Shown here: positions 49,076-61,166 of the stretch, in pieces | Numbering within the stretch: the first letter of the stretch is position 1 | Layout: each line of letters starts with the position of its first letter | Source: Pyricularia pennisetigena | Lineage: Eukaryota > Ascomycota > Sordariomycetes > Magnaporthales > Pyriculariaceae | Assembly: GCF_004337985.1 (NCBI RefSeq) | Contig: NC_043744.1 | Location: forward strand, 1,537,712 to 1,601,711 | DNA: 64,000 bases | Direction of reading: 5' to 3' | Made by a program: the position numbers and the translations under genes | Notes under the pieces: model-generated | The model's database searches: none | The model's input: only the letters and a program-made list of their open reading frames with translations | Told to the model about the DNA's origin: nothing

Positions 49076-49491
49076 TTCGACACTGTGACTTGCGATTACT
49101 GATTGTCTTTTTTTTTTCTGCTTTTATCCTTGTGGATAAAAATCAGGAGAAAACTGTCAGTTTTTGCACGAGAATCGGTTTGCTTCTTTTGGCGCATTCT
49201 TATAATGACAGTTTGCATCGCCTGTTTGCTCACGGCATGTGTGATTCAGGAGGATCCTAAATTCGTGTATATTGTTTGCACACAGTCAAAAGCGTAAGGT
49301 CGGACGAGGCCTGTTGGCTGTCAAAAGCAACACATTCGTGCATGCGTCTTGTGCACCATTCATCGCCGCGTCCCACAACGCAGCTATCCAACTCGGGTAC
49401 AGGCCTGACCTAAAGACAGAAAACAGTCGAATCGTGAATGCACACGAATTACAAGCACGCAACTGAGGAACCGCGCCACCTGGGCTGGCAC
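49076..49491. other. Intergenic spacer
   Basis: Holds the promoter of the hypothetical gene and the 3' end of the aminopeptidase gene. No gene is seen. Confidence 0.5.
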
Positions 49492-50568
49492 TCATCGCAC
49501 CATGTGCTTGTACATAATCTCCCTCAGCTTCTCCAGATCAATGGCCTCGACAGTGTGCCCTTCGAACCCCGTCATGGTCTCGGCCATGCAGATGGCATTG
49601 TAGATGGCCTCTTGCGTGGCATCGGCGGCGGCTTCAAACAGCGCATTGATGGTGTTGTCGTCAATGCTGCTGCCGGGTATCTCCTGCGCTGGCTCGCCCC
49701 CCTCGGTCTGCACCAGCACCGAGGTGCCCGTCGAGAAGGCCAAGAACATGTCCCCTGACAGGTTGTGCCCGTAACCCCCGACCCTCGCCAGACCCGCCGT
49801 CGCCCGCTTGGCCAGCCGCTGACACTGCAACGGGTTGAGCGGCGCGTCGGTGGCGAGGATCACGATGATGCTGCCGTCCTTGTCGTCCTTGGCCTGGGAG
49901 TAGGCCGTGTCGGCCGCCGCGGCCGTCCACGACGTCTCCTCGGTGCGGGAGCCCGAGAACTTGACGCCCGGGACGAGACGGGAGCTGGAGCCGGTACCGC
50001 CCTTGAATCCCTGGCACAGCATGCCGCAGCCGCCGCCCACGTTGCCCTCGGGCACCGGGTCGGGGGATGCGTTCTTGATGGACTGGACAATATGCTCGGG
50101 CTTGACGGCGAACCGGTACAGGTCGTTCATGTAGCCGTCAAACGTCTCGGCCACGACGGGCAGCATGAACCAGCTCGTCCCGTGTGTCCTGTTGTGCTCG
50201 ACGGCGTAGTCCAGGACGCCGCGGTAGGCGTCGCCGACGGAGAAGGAGTTGGTGATGACGATCGGTGAGGCCAGGAGCCCTGTCTCTTCCAGCCAGTGGG
50301 AGCCGGTCATCTCACCCGCGCCGTTGAAGCGGAAGACTCCCGCGTGGCAGGCATGCTGAAACCAGCTCTCCCGGGGGACGATGGTAGTCGCACCGGTGTT
50401 GACCTGGCCGTCGGCGGAACGGATGGTCTCGGTGTGCACGAGCACGCCCGGGACGTCGGTGAGACTGTTCTTGGGTCCCGTCGGCCAGAAGCCCAGGTGA
50501 ATGCCGGGGACGGCATCCCTGATCCGACAACGGGGCCGTTTGTTGGGAGAAGAGGTAGGAACTGTCAT
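49492..50568 (-). CDS. DmpA-type beta-aminopeptidase (peptidase family S58)
   Basis: Single exon, 358 residues, matching the L-aminopeptidase D-esterase family over its length. Landmarks are ITDVPG-like [26 protein letters not shown], the [17 protein letters not shown] loop, and [14 protein letters not shown]. In this family the chain cuts itself before a Ser, here Gly232-Ser233, to give alpha and beta subunits with Ser233 as the N-terminal nucleophile. The enzymes remove N-terminal residues, including beta- or D-amino acids, from peptides and amides. It has no signal peptide. Confidence 0.92.
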   Translation of the reverse strand: MTVPTSSPNKRPRCRIRDAVPGIHLGFWPTGPKNSLTDVPGVLVHTETIRSADGQVNTGATTIVPRESWFQHACHAGVFRFNGAGEMTGSHWLEETGLLASPIVITNSFSVGDAYRGVLDYAVEHNRTHGTSWFMLPVVAETFDGYMNDLYRFAVKPEHIVQSIKNASPDPVPEGNVGGGCGMLCQGFKGGTGSSSRLVPGVKFSGSRTEETSWTAAAADTAYSQAKDDKDGSIIVILATDAPLNPLQCQRLAKRATAGLARVGGYGHNLSGDMFLAFSTGTSVLVQTEGGEPAQEIPGSSIDDNTINALFEAAADATQEAIYNAICMAETMTGFEGHTVEAIDLEKLREIMYKHMVR

Positions 50569-51089
50569 GATCTCGTCGATGGCGACTTCTATGTTCCAAA
50601 GTCGGCCGAGGTGATGAAGGCTACTGGAGAAGAAAGTTCCCGTTCGGAAAGCTTTATCCGGGCACCCCCAGATCGGGAAATGAATACTATCTTGGGCTGA
50701 CGTGATCCATAATTTTACGGGGCTTACTATCTTTCCATCGATTCACTGAGCCACGATGGCTCATCGAATATTTTGATGGAAAATCCCGCAACCAATTTTC
50801 TCGAATGCGGAGTAGCAAATCCACACTATTCTCATTGGTGTCCTTCCCATCTAGCGACACCGAAATGCGCGGCAATCGTGAGCCAGTACCCAGCTTGCGA
50901 ATTCACTCGAGTGTATGGAAAATGAGATTGGTCGTCTGATATTTGGCATCTGATATTTGGCATCTGATATTTGGCATCTGATATTTGACAGGTAAACTTG
51001 TGCAAGGATTTGCCCGGGAAATAAAGACTAATTTATATGGGCTGGGGATCATTGAGTGCTGGAATTAAGACAGTGCATCCACGGTTGTT

Positions 51090-51127
<38 letters not shown>

Positions 51128-51250
51128 GTTTTGAGACCTCACTGCAAACAACCCATGCTGATATCATTTATCGTTGACCAACGTGATGACTTTTAACTGA
51201 CTAGTATTATTTCTAAGTTGCTTTTACTGCTTATAAATGTTTTCAGCCTC
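50569..51250. other. Intergenic DNA with repeats
   Basis: Contains a 14-bp tandem repeat (50935-50990) and a run of about 36 T (51091-51126) near the 3' end of the flavin oxidoreductase gene. No gene. Confidence 0.6.
50935..50990. repeat. 14-bp tandem repeat, four copies
   Basis: Four units of TCTGATATTTGGCA, the last with one difference. It is a minisatellite upstream of the aminopeptidase gene. Confidence 0.9.
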
Positions 51251-52507
51251 CTATACCTTAGCCTTCGCCGCCAATTGGGTCATCCGCGCCACTTCCTCGG
51301 GGTTCGAAGCGTCAAACGGCTCCTGGCCATTGGCCATTCGCCTTATCTGGATTGCAGCCACAGCCAACTGCAGTGGAAACTCGTCCTCGCCCATCGAGTA
51401 CTTGATGATGCTAGGCACCTTGCCCGAGATGATGTCCTTGGCTAGGTCTGGCTCCTGACAGGCCGGGCGCCCGATGCCTATTCCATCAACGCCCTGCAGG
51501 GCATCGACCATGGCGGCCACGGTCTTGAACCCGCCCGTAGTGTAGACGGCCATGTTCTTGACGGCCTTGCGGATGACCTCTGCGAACTCGATAAAGTAGT
51601 TCTCCCGCTTGCGGCTGGATTCTTTGCGGTGCGCGAAGCCCAGACTCTCGTACGTGCCGCCGCTCGTCTCGACAAAGTCCATGCCGGCCGCCTCGAGGGC
51701 CTCGCACAGCTGCACGGCCTCCTCGGGCCTGAAGCCCTTCTCCTGGAACTCGACGCTGTTGATCTTGATGCCCAGGATGAAGTCCTTGCTCGTCCGCCTG
51801 CGCACCTCTGCCGTGACCTCGAGGATCAGCCGCATCCGGTTCTCGAGGCTGCCGCCGTACTCGTCGGTGCGCCGGTTGGTCGTCTCGGACAGGAACTGCG
51901 CGAGCAGGTAGCCGTGGGCGGCGTGCAGCTCGACGCCGTCGAAGCCCGCCTTCTCGAGGTACTCGGCCGCGTGGCCAAAGCCCTCGATCACCGCCTCGAT
52001 GTCCTCCTTGGTCGCCGGCCTGGGCACGCCAAACCTGGACCCAAACATCTCCTGCTTGAGCTGCACGTCGCTGGCGCTGATGGGGTGCTGCTGCACGTTG
52101 CCGCGCGCCTGCCGGCCCGGGTGCCCGACCTGCGCCACGATCAGGCTGCCGTGCTCCTTTGCGGCCGCGGCGAGCTTGGCGAACATGTCGAACCGCTCTC
52201 CCGACGGCTCGGCGTCCCGCGGCACCACCATGTTGCCTGGCGCCTCGAGGTGCTCCGGGTCGATCATGACGTTGCCCGTCTGGAGCTGGCCCCACTCGCC
52301 CGCGCCCCAGCGTCGGTACAGCTGCACCAGCTCCGCCGTCGGGATGCCGCGCTTCGAGGGGTCTGCTTCGTCAAACGTCGCCAGGCCCTCCGACATGGCC
52401 GCGTTGAGGAACCGGTTGGGCGCCGAACGCCCCGATACTGGGAACTTGAGCGGCGTGCCGAGGGGTGAGGGGTCGGCCGGCGCCGATTCGAAGCGTGGTG
52501 GAGACAT
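51251..52507 (-). CDS. NADH:flavin oxidoreductase / Old Yellow Enzyme family protein
   Basis: Single exon, 418 residues, TIM-barrel OYE type. FMN-site and family landmarks: NRFLNAAMSEG near 31-41, QVGHPGRQ, FDGVELHAAHGYLLAQFLS, TNRRTDEYGGSLENRMR, and GIGIGRPACQEPDL near the C-terminus. The HAAH element supplies the residue pair that binds the substrate oxygen. The subfamily is closer to the larger 2,4-dienoyl-reductase-like fungal OYEs than to yeast OYE. It reduces activated C=C bonds with NAD(P)H in the cytosol; the physiological substrate is unknown. Confidence 0.93.
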   Translation of the reverse strand: MSPPRFESAPADPSPLGTPLKFPVSGRSAPNRFLNAAMSEGLATFDEADPSKRGIPTAELVQLYRRWGAGEWGQLQTGNVMIDPEHLEAPGNMVVPRDAEPSGERFDMFAKLAAAAKEHGSLIVAQVGHPGRQARGNVQQHPISASDVQLKQEMFGSRFGVPRPATKEDIEAVIEGFGHAAEYLEKAGFDGVELHAAHGYLLAQFLSETTNRRTDEYGGSLENRMRLILEVTAEVRRRTSKDFILGIKINSVEFQEKGFRPEEAVQLCEALEAAGMDFVETSGGTYESLGFAHRKESSRKRENYFIEFAEVIRKAVKNMAVYTTGGFKTVAAMVDALQGVDGIGIGRPACQEPDLAKDIISGKVPSIIKYSMGEDEFPLQLAVAAIQIRRMANGQEPFDASNPEEVARMTQLAAKAKV

Positions 52508-54860
52508 TTTTGAGCTGACTTGATCTTGTTCCTCGCGGGAATCCGCTGGGCGTGGTACTTGTCCAATGACTGTATGAATTAATTACTAGGGAGACTTAGA
52601 AAGACGGTATACAATAATTTTTTTTTCGTCTTTCCCGGGACAGATTAAAGTGCGGCTTCTTTCACATTTATACCTCAAACTCCTTCTCGCCTCCTGCATG
52701 GTTGGCTCCGCCAAGGAATCTTCTCTTCTGGGTCCGGTCCAGGGTCCAGAAACGACACGAAACTACTCCATAAGCAAGGTATTCTTGTTCGATTTCTAAT
52801 CAAGCCCCCCATGACCCAATCCTCCAAATCCAATCATGGGTAAGTTGTGTAACCCACAATGGGAGATCACAAATCGATCGTCTCACTGATTTTCCGCAAA
52901 TGAATCATTGCACAAATACCTCCCGGTATCCCTACACAGGCAGGGGCCACAAAATTAGAGACTCAAAATAGGTTTTTTTTTTTTTTTTTTTTCTTTTTTC
53001 CCCGTAAAAAGTCCACAAAGTCATATGACTCAATGCTTAGGTAAGTCCATATAACCCACAAAGCCAATGACGTCGACGAAACGACTAAATATTTGGTCGT
53101 TATAAAATATTAGGGATTATTAAGTGCTATTTCCTACTGCTAAATTGGTTTCTTACAAGCCGTTGTTGGACTTGAGAAACTGCAATGCCCCTACTAAAAC
53201 ACGATTCTAAAATGCATATGCATCAGTGCAACGATTTTGGCGCCAAGTACCTACCATTTAAATATATAATATTAATTTTTAACACTCTATTCATACTTTA
53301 AAGCTGACCCTACGTAACTTTTTCATTCCGGAAAATAATATCGTTGGACTTATTTATCATTGAAAGACGCGTAATAAGTTAAAGAGATTGCGGCATTATA
53401 TTATTTTAAAACTTTATACGTATACTATGCGTTAATGTTGTAGGGTCTGTCAACGACCACGAGACCGTTAGGTATCGTGGTTGGTATTGTTACTAACGCT
53501 ACGGGAAAAAGGGGCACCAGAGGTGCGGGTTTTTGTTTAAATGTCGCCCTTGGCCCGCCCCTGAATTGTTTCACATGATACGTGCCTTGAAAACGAATCT
53601 TTAACAGTTAAGAGTTGTTTATCTACAAAATTTGTATATGTACATATAGTTAATAAGGTTACCCCTACAACAAATCAACAAGATTTAAGACAACTGATAC
53701 AAAGTTGAAATGCGATTGTAAAACAGCTGTTGTTTTACAGAAATTTGTAGTTCGAGATAAATCGGCTGGTGATCTGACAAAACAATTGTTTGACCTTCCA
53801 ATCCAATTCTGCATTGTGCAAATAACACTTTTTTGTGCAGGTACCTTGGGTGGTTTCAGATCATGAATCTACATTGAGTCACTTCTCTTATGACCCCTGC
53901 TCGCTTCGATATCTCCGAGTATTTAACTACACCGACCACCATCAATCGAGCCTAAAATCTTACTCCGTTCAGAGAACTTGGGTAAGTCTAGAGGAAGCAT
54001 TTGTAACGTCGGAGGAAAATGACGCCGCCCAAATAAGACAATTGGGAACAGGCGAACAGGCCGAATAGGCCGACTAGGCCGACTAAGCCGAATAGGCCGA
54101 ATGCGTCACCGGGGATTACTGAACAAAACTGCCGCAGGGGTGCAATGTTTGCGTTTCCATTTGGTCTCTATCAATTCTTCAGCCAGCCAAGCCACGTATT
54201 CTCATTGCTCGTACCGAGTCATCGCCAAAGACGCGATTTTTCCTGGTTCAGCAACCAAGTTTTGCACAAGGATTTTTTTTTTTTTCGCCCGAGCAAGCCC
54301 GAGCAAGCCGGAGCACTGACTGTTTCTGGTTAGTCCTTGGGTTGATGGCACCCGAATTACATAACTTGAGTTATCAAAGTTTATCATAAATCAAAGATAA
54401 CTTGTGCGTCTTGGCATACACAACATGGTTGCATAAAATCATGGCATCATATCACGTGAAGGTCACGTGCTGATCTCTTTGGCGCTCCCGTTGACTTGGA
54501 GAATAATCCTCATCCAATGACGTTATATGGACTGTGCCCACCACAGTGCAACAACATTGCGCGGTCATTTCCGTCTGTTGCGGCAGTTCTCAATTAAGTA
54601 ACAGAAACTTCTTAGCCGCCCCCACTACAGTGCGGGGAAGTCGGGGCGCTTGGGGTTCGGCTTCTGCGAGGATCGGATCTTGGGGGGCGTTGCTGCTTGG
54701 CTCCAACCGCGGCTCAAATTAAGCTGTGCGGGTGATTTCCGACATTTTCTAGACGTCAATTTGGAATTTTGGTTCATGTTACTTTGGTCTACCTCTTGTC
54801 CACCGAACAAAAAAGAAAGTAAATTGGCGAGAAGACCTACCATCCCCTGTCTATGTAACC
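52508..54860. other. AT-rich intergenic DNA
   Basis: About 2.3 kb, AT-rich at 52980-53830, with T-runs at 52975-52998 and a 9-bp repeat at 54052-54105. No gene is recognised. Confidence 0.5.
54052..54105. repeat. 9-bp tandem repeat, six copies
   Basis: Six degenerate units of GCCGAATAG. Simple minisatellite in intergenic DNA. Confidence 0.85.
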
Positions 54861-56618
54861 ATGACTCTCGGCATCAGGATAGCGCCTTCGTCGGCGACCA
54901 GGGCGGCCAGCCTTCTGCGCACAATCCAGTACACCCACCCGCCCTCCTGCCCGTGCCACTCCAATCCGGGCCACCACCACCACCACCACCAGCAGCGCGG
55001 CCCGGCGTTGACGCCATACCAGCGCAGGCTGCCCAAGAGGCATTATGCCACGCCGCAGGAGCCCAAGGAGTACGCATTTGAGATGGCGGCCTCGTCGATT
55101 CGGTTCGGTGAGGGCGTGACTCAGGAGGTCGGCATGGACCTCAAGAACATGGCCGCCAAGAGGGTGTGCGTGGTCACCGACGAGACAGTTGACAAGCTGT
55201 ATGCGATGCAGCAGGTGAGGGAGAGTCTGGACAGGGAGGGTATCAATTACAAGGTCTTCAGCAAGGTCAAGATTGAGCCCAAGGACAGCTCGTAGGTTTT
55301 TGTCTTGTTTTCGTGTCCATTTTGTCCTGGGACCGCTGTCGTCTGTTCGTTCGTCGGAGGGGGTTTCACCTTTACTGCACACTCCCACTAACAAAAAAAA
55401 AAAAAAAAAAAAAACACCACCACAAATAGCATCAAAGAAGCCATCGAATGGGCAAAGCCCTACAACCCAGACGTCTTCCTCGCAGTGGGCGGCGGTTCCG
55501 TCATCGACACGGCCAAGCTCATGAACCTGTACACGTGCTACCCCTCGGCCGCGTTTCTGGACTTTGTCAACGCGCCCCTGGGCGCCGGCAAGCCGATCGA
55601 CAGGCCGCTCAGGCCGCTGATCGCGGTGCCGACGACGGCGGGCACGGGCTCCGAGACCACGGGCACGGCCATCTTCGATCTGGTGTCGAGGCGCGCCAAG
55701 ACGGGCGTCGCGCACCGCAACATGAAGCCGCTGCTCGGCATCTGCGACCCGCTCAACACCCGCACCATGCCCGCCGCCGTCAAGGCCAGCTCGGGCCTCG
55801 ACGTGCTCTGCCACAGCCTCGAGAGCTGGACCGCCATCCCCTACACGGAGCGCACGCCCAGGCCCACGAACCCCATCAACCGTCCCGCGTACCAGGGTGC
55901 GAACCCCATCAGCGACATCTTCTCCCTCAACGCGCTCAGGTCCACCGTCAAATACCTCCCCAGGGCCGTCAGGGATCCAGAGGACTCGGAGGCCCAGCGT
56001 CAGATGCTCCTGGCTGCGACGTTGGCGGGTGTTGGGTTTGGTAATGCGGGTGTGCATTTATGTCACGGTAGGATTCCTCCTTTATATCTTTTTTTTTTTT
56101 CTCTTGATTCCATTCGCCTCTCGTCTTTTATCAAGGCCCCAGACACTGACAAACAAAAACCAACCAATCCCGCTCACCTCCCAACAGGCATGTCCTATCC
56201 CATCTCGGGCCAGAACCCAGGCTACAAGCACTCGGGCTACGAGGTCTCGCACCCCATCATCCCGCACGGCGTGTCGGTAGCCGTGTCGGCGCCCGCCGTC
56301 TTCCGCTTCACGGGCGCGTCCAACCCGGAGCGCCACCTGGAGGCGGCCGAGTGCCTCGGCGTAGACGTCAGCAACGCCAAGCGCGAGAGCGCCGGCGAGA
56401 TCCTGGCCGACGCCCTCACCAAGTTCCTCGCCGACCTCGGCGACCAGCCGGCCGGGCTCAAGGCGTTGGGCTTCGACCGCAGCCACGTCGACGGCCTGGT
56501 CGAGGGCACGATCCCGCAGGCGAGGGTGTTGATGCTCGCGCCGGGCCTGGCCACGACGGAGCTGGAGCGGGAGAGGGAACAGCTGAGGGCGCTGTTTGAG
56601 GATGCCATGGAGCATTGA
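54861..56618 (+). CDS. Hydroxyacid-oxoacid transhydrogenase, mitochondrial (iron-type ADH)
   Basis: Exons 54861-55291, 55430-56067 and 56188-56618 give 499 residues. An Arg/Ser-rich N-terminus fits a mitochondrial presequence, followed by a His-rich tract (six consecutive His at about 39-44). The catalytic part reads YAFEMAASSIRFG, then GGGSVIDTAK (164-173) for NAD binding, PTTAGTGSETTGTAIFD, and metal-binding His residues in LCHSLES and the HGVSVAVSAPAVFRF region. Family knowledge: the enzyme interconverts 4-hydroxybutyrate and 2-oxoglutarate with succinic semialdehyde and D-2-hydroxyglutarate. The first intron ends with a run of about 22 A. Confidence 0.92.
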
Positions 56619-57847
56619 GGCGGCGTGCGCCGAGGGGTGTGGGGGGTGTTGTGTATGTGTCTTGTGGACTTGGGATTTTGCATGTTTTGTCTGGTTGTTG
56701 ATTCCTGTCACTGTGGGTACGGTATCTTTTACAATCGGCTGCCACTGGCGTCTTTGCATCTTCCAGACCTTCTTCCCCGCCTTTGTCTGAAATCTCGGAC
56801 CCGCCCACTAGATTTATTTAGGTTCCGTCTGACCCCTTTTCCGTCCTCGGGCGGGGGCTCCATTTCCAATCTCCTCGCCGTCGAAAAGGTGGGATGGCCC
56901 GCTCAAAGCTTGCTGGTACTTGGGCGGTCACCTCGCTGTTACGGTGAGTGATGCATTCATATCCCACTGAGTAAGTGGTTTTGGTTTTGGTTTTGGTTTT
57001 GGTCGAATTATCCGGATCCATCATTGGAGAGTGTTATTTCCACGGGTCAGAGTCGTTTGCGGCCAGCTTTTCAAGTCCTTGGCTGCATCCTTTTGACTTC
57101 CTGGCCCTTGTCGGGTCTTTGCCGCATGCAGGGGTGTGCAGAGGCGGCAATAGCCATGTGAGAATTAGCGGTGGGAATACCATTACGCGTCGAACAGCTT
57201 CGAAACACGTGGCTGTGGACTGATGTATATAGTGTTGACTGGTTTTAACAGATTGCAGGGGGGTTTTTTTTTTCTCTTTCAAGCTTTAATGTTTGACTTT
57301 TGTGCGACTTGCTCCTGAACCACGATAACCCAGATACATTTACTTCGTGGCTCTAGAACTTGGAGCCTAGTCCGCAGCATCCCACGTTGCTCATTCAACT
57401 CAAACATGGGATGAGAACGGTAAATGAGTTTGCTAGAAAAGTAAGAGAAGAGTGTTGCACTTCAAAAACAGCCAAAAGATGAAAGTTCCCGTCAATGAAT
57501 GACTAATGCTAGTGACTTGGGTAAATATAGCCTGCAACACAATTTCGATCGTCTTGTTTTTTTAGCCTTTGGTGTAATAGAGCTTTTGCCAATCTTCATT
57601 TGCTCAGCGAAAGGATTCTGACTCTGGACTACTGACGTTACCAAAGTTTAAAAAACTTGCGGGTTCTTGCCAGAGCTTCTTCGCGACGAATGTCATCTTG
57701 TCATTAATCGTTATTGCGGAGAAGACCCTCCTTCACTGCTACCTCTGCGGTAGCTTTATATCTTGGGCCGGCTGGCTGGCTCCATTCCGTAAATTTGGCA
57801 GACAGGAGCCACACAACGACGAAAGCCCCGCGGACGGATGCGCTTTA
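56619..57847. other. Intergenic DNA
   Basis: About 1.2 kb. Contains a GGTTTT hexanucleotide repeat at 56978-57002. No gene is recognised. Confidence 0.5.
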
Positions 57848-59366
57848 ATGTCGCGCCATAATGCCACCGGAATTGTTTTTGCGATACCGCCGCCACCTGG
57901 CGTAAAGGTGGACCCCGATGCACCGCTCCAGGCGGACGACTTGATCGCCGTGTTTGCTATATTTTTCACACTGGCTGCAATATCATGCGGTGTTAGAATT
58001 TACACGCGGGCCTATTTGACCGGAAGGTTAGCAATGGACGATTGTATGTTTGCATGTTTACAGCCGATTATCGCCAGTCCTTTTTTTTTTTTTTCTCCGA
58101 TACGTTCTCCTACAAGTGCGGTGACAATTGATAGCTAACTTCCCTTTATCAGATGTCATGTTTGCTGCACTGCTTTCGACCGCCATATTAACGGGAGCCA
58201 TGCTCGACAGTAAGTAATACTACTACTACGCTGGCAACATTTCTATTGCCTGTTTGGCTGGCTTGGGAACACATGCTCATTACTAAAAGTGTTGCGCTGG
58301 GGCATGACAAAAGATATGTGGAACGTTCCTTTAACGCCAGATATATGGCCCAACTTCATGGTCGACAGGCTGATATCCTCTGTCGCGTACTGTTTCGCCA
58401 CCGGCTTAGCCAAAGGTTCTATCCTGCTCTTTTATCTGCGCATCTTCCCGACATCGGTAATGAGGTGGACCATATGGATTTTGTTCATCTTCACAGTCGG
58501 CTACTCGGTCGCCTCGGCCTTGATCAACATCTTTTCCTGCGCCCCGGTGGAGGCCAGCTGGCGACTCGAATATGCAGAGACTGGGAGATGCATCGATCGA
58601 CCGGTGTTTTATCTGGTCCATGGGTCCCTGTGCATCGTGACCGACATCACAACGGTGGTGACGCCATTGCCGTGGCTGAAGTCGCTCCGTCTTCCGCTGA
58701 AGGAGAAGATCGGCGTGGGGCTTGTGCTCACGATCGGGGCGTTTGTGTGCTGCGTTAGCATCATCAGGATGAGGATGCTGGTCCTGATGCTGAAAGACCC
58801 CAACGTTAGCTGTAGGCGCCTCCCGGATTTGTTTCCTGCGTCCGTGGCTCAAAGTGCGTTCGTCGGCAGAGAACTAATAATCGAGAGAGCCTCCATGTGC
58901 AGATACTATCAAAGGCCCTGCATTCTGGGCCATTATTGAGACCAGCCTCTCCATCATCGGCGGCAATGCCACTACGTTGAGGCCCTTTGGCCGGCACGTC
59001 TCAGCACGCCTGTCTGGCGTGTTTCGCTTTTTCCGACGCGGCGATGCATTCAAACTTCCCTGGTCGAGGGGCAAAAAGGGGCCGACGTCGACGACAAGCG
59101 AGTCCAAGTCCAGGGCGCACGATGTCGGTTACGAGGAGTTGGGTGCCCAGGCCTTCGCCGGCGCCGTCCTCGATAAACGCGATCAGGAGCTTCTGCAGAG
59201 TAGCTGTATAAGCCGGGCAGCTAGTTCGGGGTTGCGTTCGCAGGGCGATAAAAGCGGAATCGTCAGCTTTGCGGACCGGCCGGGAACTTCGGAGCCGGGT
59301 GGCATCAAGAAGATTGTCGAGTTTGGATTTGAGGAAAGTCCCAATACGGCAAGCCGGCAGTCTTGA
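57848..59366 (+). CDS. PTH11/rhodopsin-like integral membrane protein 2
   Basis: Exons 57848-58043, 58153-58209, 58290-58811 and 58903-59366 give 412 residues. Family signs include RIYTRAYLTGRLAMDDYVM after helix 1, GSILLFYLRIFP, the Cys/Trp loop SCAPVEASWRLEY followed by RCIDRPVFYL, FVCCVSIIRM, and WAIIETSLSIIGGNATTLRP before a cytoplasmic tail of about 130 residues rich in Ser and Lys. Seven helices are expected. The family includes fungal surface receptors; the ligand is unknown. The full-length tail contrasts with the truncated paralogue at 24519-25586. Confidence 0.9.
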
Positions 59367-60104
59367 GGTCCGAGGTGCTATTTTTGCAGCTTGGAATTGG
59401 GCTTGGGGGCAAGATTCGTCTCAAACTGTTGTGGAATAACTCGTTGAGGCAAAGCCGAATAGGGCATTGATGCTTGAGGATCAATAACGGCTGGTCTGGC
59501 CAATAGCTTGTTACCAAGGTGCTTTAATGACGCGGGACTTGCTGCTGACTATTGTGAGGATATAATCATGAAAAGTGGGAAAAAACAGCCATTTGTCACA
59601 TTTAGGGAGATGAGAAACTCGGATTCATTTTTTGTTGCATCTGCGTAAAGCAAGAGGAAGTGGACTCTAGTATTCAAATCAACAAATAATTATATACACA
59701 GCAAACCCATGCATTCACTCAAGGCAAGTAGTGTAAAAGACATGACCACTCAGCGTATTTTCCATGCTGGCAAATGCACCAGAACACAGGGCCCAGAGAC
59801 GCAAAACTTGAGCCCTCGGCATTGGTCGATTTCAACGGTGACATTGCCATAAAGACATTAACTTAATCGAGCTAGGACTTGAACGACTGAACTAAAACAC
59901 TGACGCCTATATCCCCAAGTCTGTTCAATCATTGCATACACGTATAATATCAAAATGCCCCGGACTGTTCCCAAGGGTAGACAGGCTATGTTTCGTGATT
60001 GTCATGCGCTATCCAATCTCTTGAATAGGCAAAATGCAAAGTCTCCGAATGCAGGAAACACAGCGAGCACTTATTTTTCACTTCTCAAAAGCCATGCATA
60101 TCCC
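59367..60104. other. Intergenic DNA
   Basis: No gene recognised between the convergent receptor and kelch genes. Confidence 0.5.
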
Positions 60105-61166
60105 CTAGTTCCTTTGCGCAGGTGGCCAAAACACATCGAAGCGATCGACGGCAGCACCCCCTAGACGCACCCCACCGCCGGGGAGGTAGACGCCGTCTCC
60201 GATGGCGACGGCCCAGCTCCCGTGTCTCGGCACCTCCATCTCCCGCAGCCTCTCCCAGCTGTCGGACACGACGTCGTACGCCTCCGTCTCGGAAAAGACG
60301 CCGCCGGAGCCCTCGGCCTGGTTCCCCTCGCCGCCAAAGGTGTAGATCTTGTGCCCGACGGCCGCGGCCGCAACCCCTCCCCTCGGCGTCGGCATGTGTC
60401 CCTGCTTGGTCTCCCACCCGGCCTCGGGGTCTTGGAGGTCCAGCGCGTAGACGGTGTCCTTGGTGTTGTTCTGGCCAAAGGCGCGGCCGCCCACGACGTA
60501 GAGCGTGCCGTCGATGACGGCCGAGCCGGCGTGGTCCCGCGGCTCCGGCAGGTCGGGCAGGTCTGTGATCCACTCGTCGGCCGTGACGTTGTAGGCGACG
60601 ACGGACGCGATTGTGCTCTGCGGGATTAGCCGCGTCATGCCGCCGGCCAGGAAGAGGAGGTCGCCCGCCGCGCCGACCGCCGCGCTGCCGCGGGAGGCCT
60701 CGTCGGGCATGGGCCGCAGGGCGCTCCAGCCGCCGCCGAGGCCGTCCAGGACGTAGCTCTGGCCCGTCTTGACCCAGTTCCCGTCGGCGTCCGGGGCGAG
60801 GCCGCCGAGCAGGTACACCTTGCCGTCGACGACGACGGCGTTGGCGTGGTTGACGGCAAAGGGCAGCGGCGGGCCGAGAGACCACTCCCCCGTGGCGGTG
60901 TCATAGAGCTGGAACATGTTTGTGGTTGCCCAGCTGTCCGGGGTGTTGCCGCCATCGCTGCCCTCTGCGGGGATGATGCCGCCGACCAGGGCAAAGGTGG
61001 TGTCGTTGAGCGCCACCGCTGTGTGCTCCTGTCGTGACTGCAGAGCGATGAAGCCGAGGTCCTGCCAGGAACCGAGGTCCGTTCCCTGGAGCGGATGGCA
61101 TGCTGTCGAGGGAAGGTTGCTGGAAAGCGCAGCGATGGCGCCGAGGAGGTAGTGTCGATGATGCAT
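60105..61166 (-). CDS. Secreted kelch-repeat beta-propeller protein
   Basis: Single exon, 353 residues. A signal peptide (about 1-22, ending STAC) leads into six or so kelch units with the diagnostic GG and spaced Tyr/Trp: FALVGGI, VYLLGGLAPDADGNW, LLFLAGGM, LYVVGGRAFG, IYTFGGEGN and VYLPGGGV. Several Asn-X-Thr/Ser sites fit glycosylation. No galactose-oxidase copper residues are evident, so it is more likely a binding or scaffold propeller than an oxidase. A TATA box lies about 90 bp upstream. Confidence 0.9.
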   Translation of the reverse strand: MHHRHYLLGAIAALSSNLPSTACHPLQGTDLGSWQDLGFIALQSRQEHTAVALNDTTFALVGGIIPAEGSDGGNTPDSWATTNMFQLYDTATGEWSLGPPLPFAVNHANAVVVDGKVYLLGGLAPDADGNWVKTGQSYVLDGLGGGWSALRPMPDEASRGSAAVGAAGDLLFLAGGMTRLIPQSTIASVVAYNVTADEWITDLPDLPEPRDHAGSAVIDGTLYVVGGRAFGQNNTKDTVYALDLQDPEAGWETKQGHMPTPRGGVAAAAVGHKIYTFGGEGNQAEGSGGVFSETEAYDVVSDSWERLREMEVPRHGSWAVAIGDGVYLPGGGVRLGGAAVDRFDVFWPPAQRN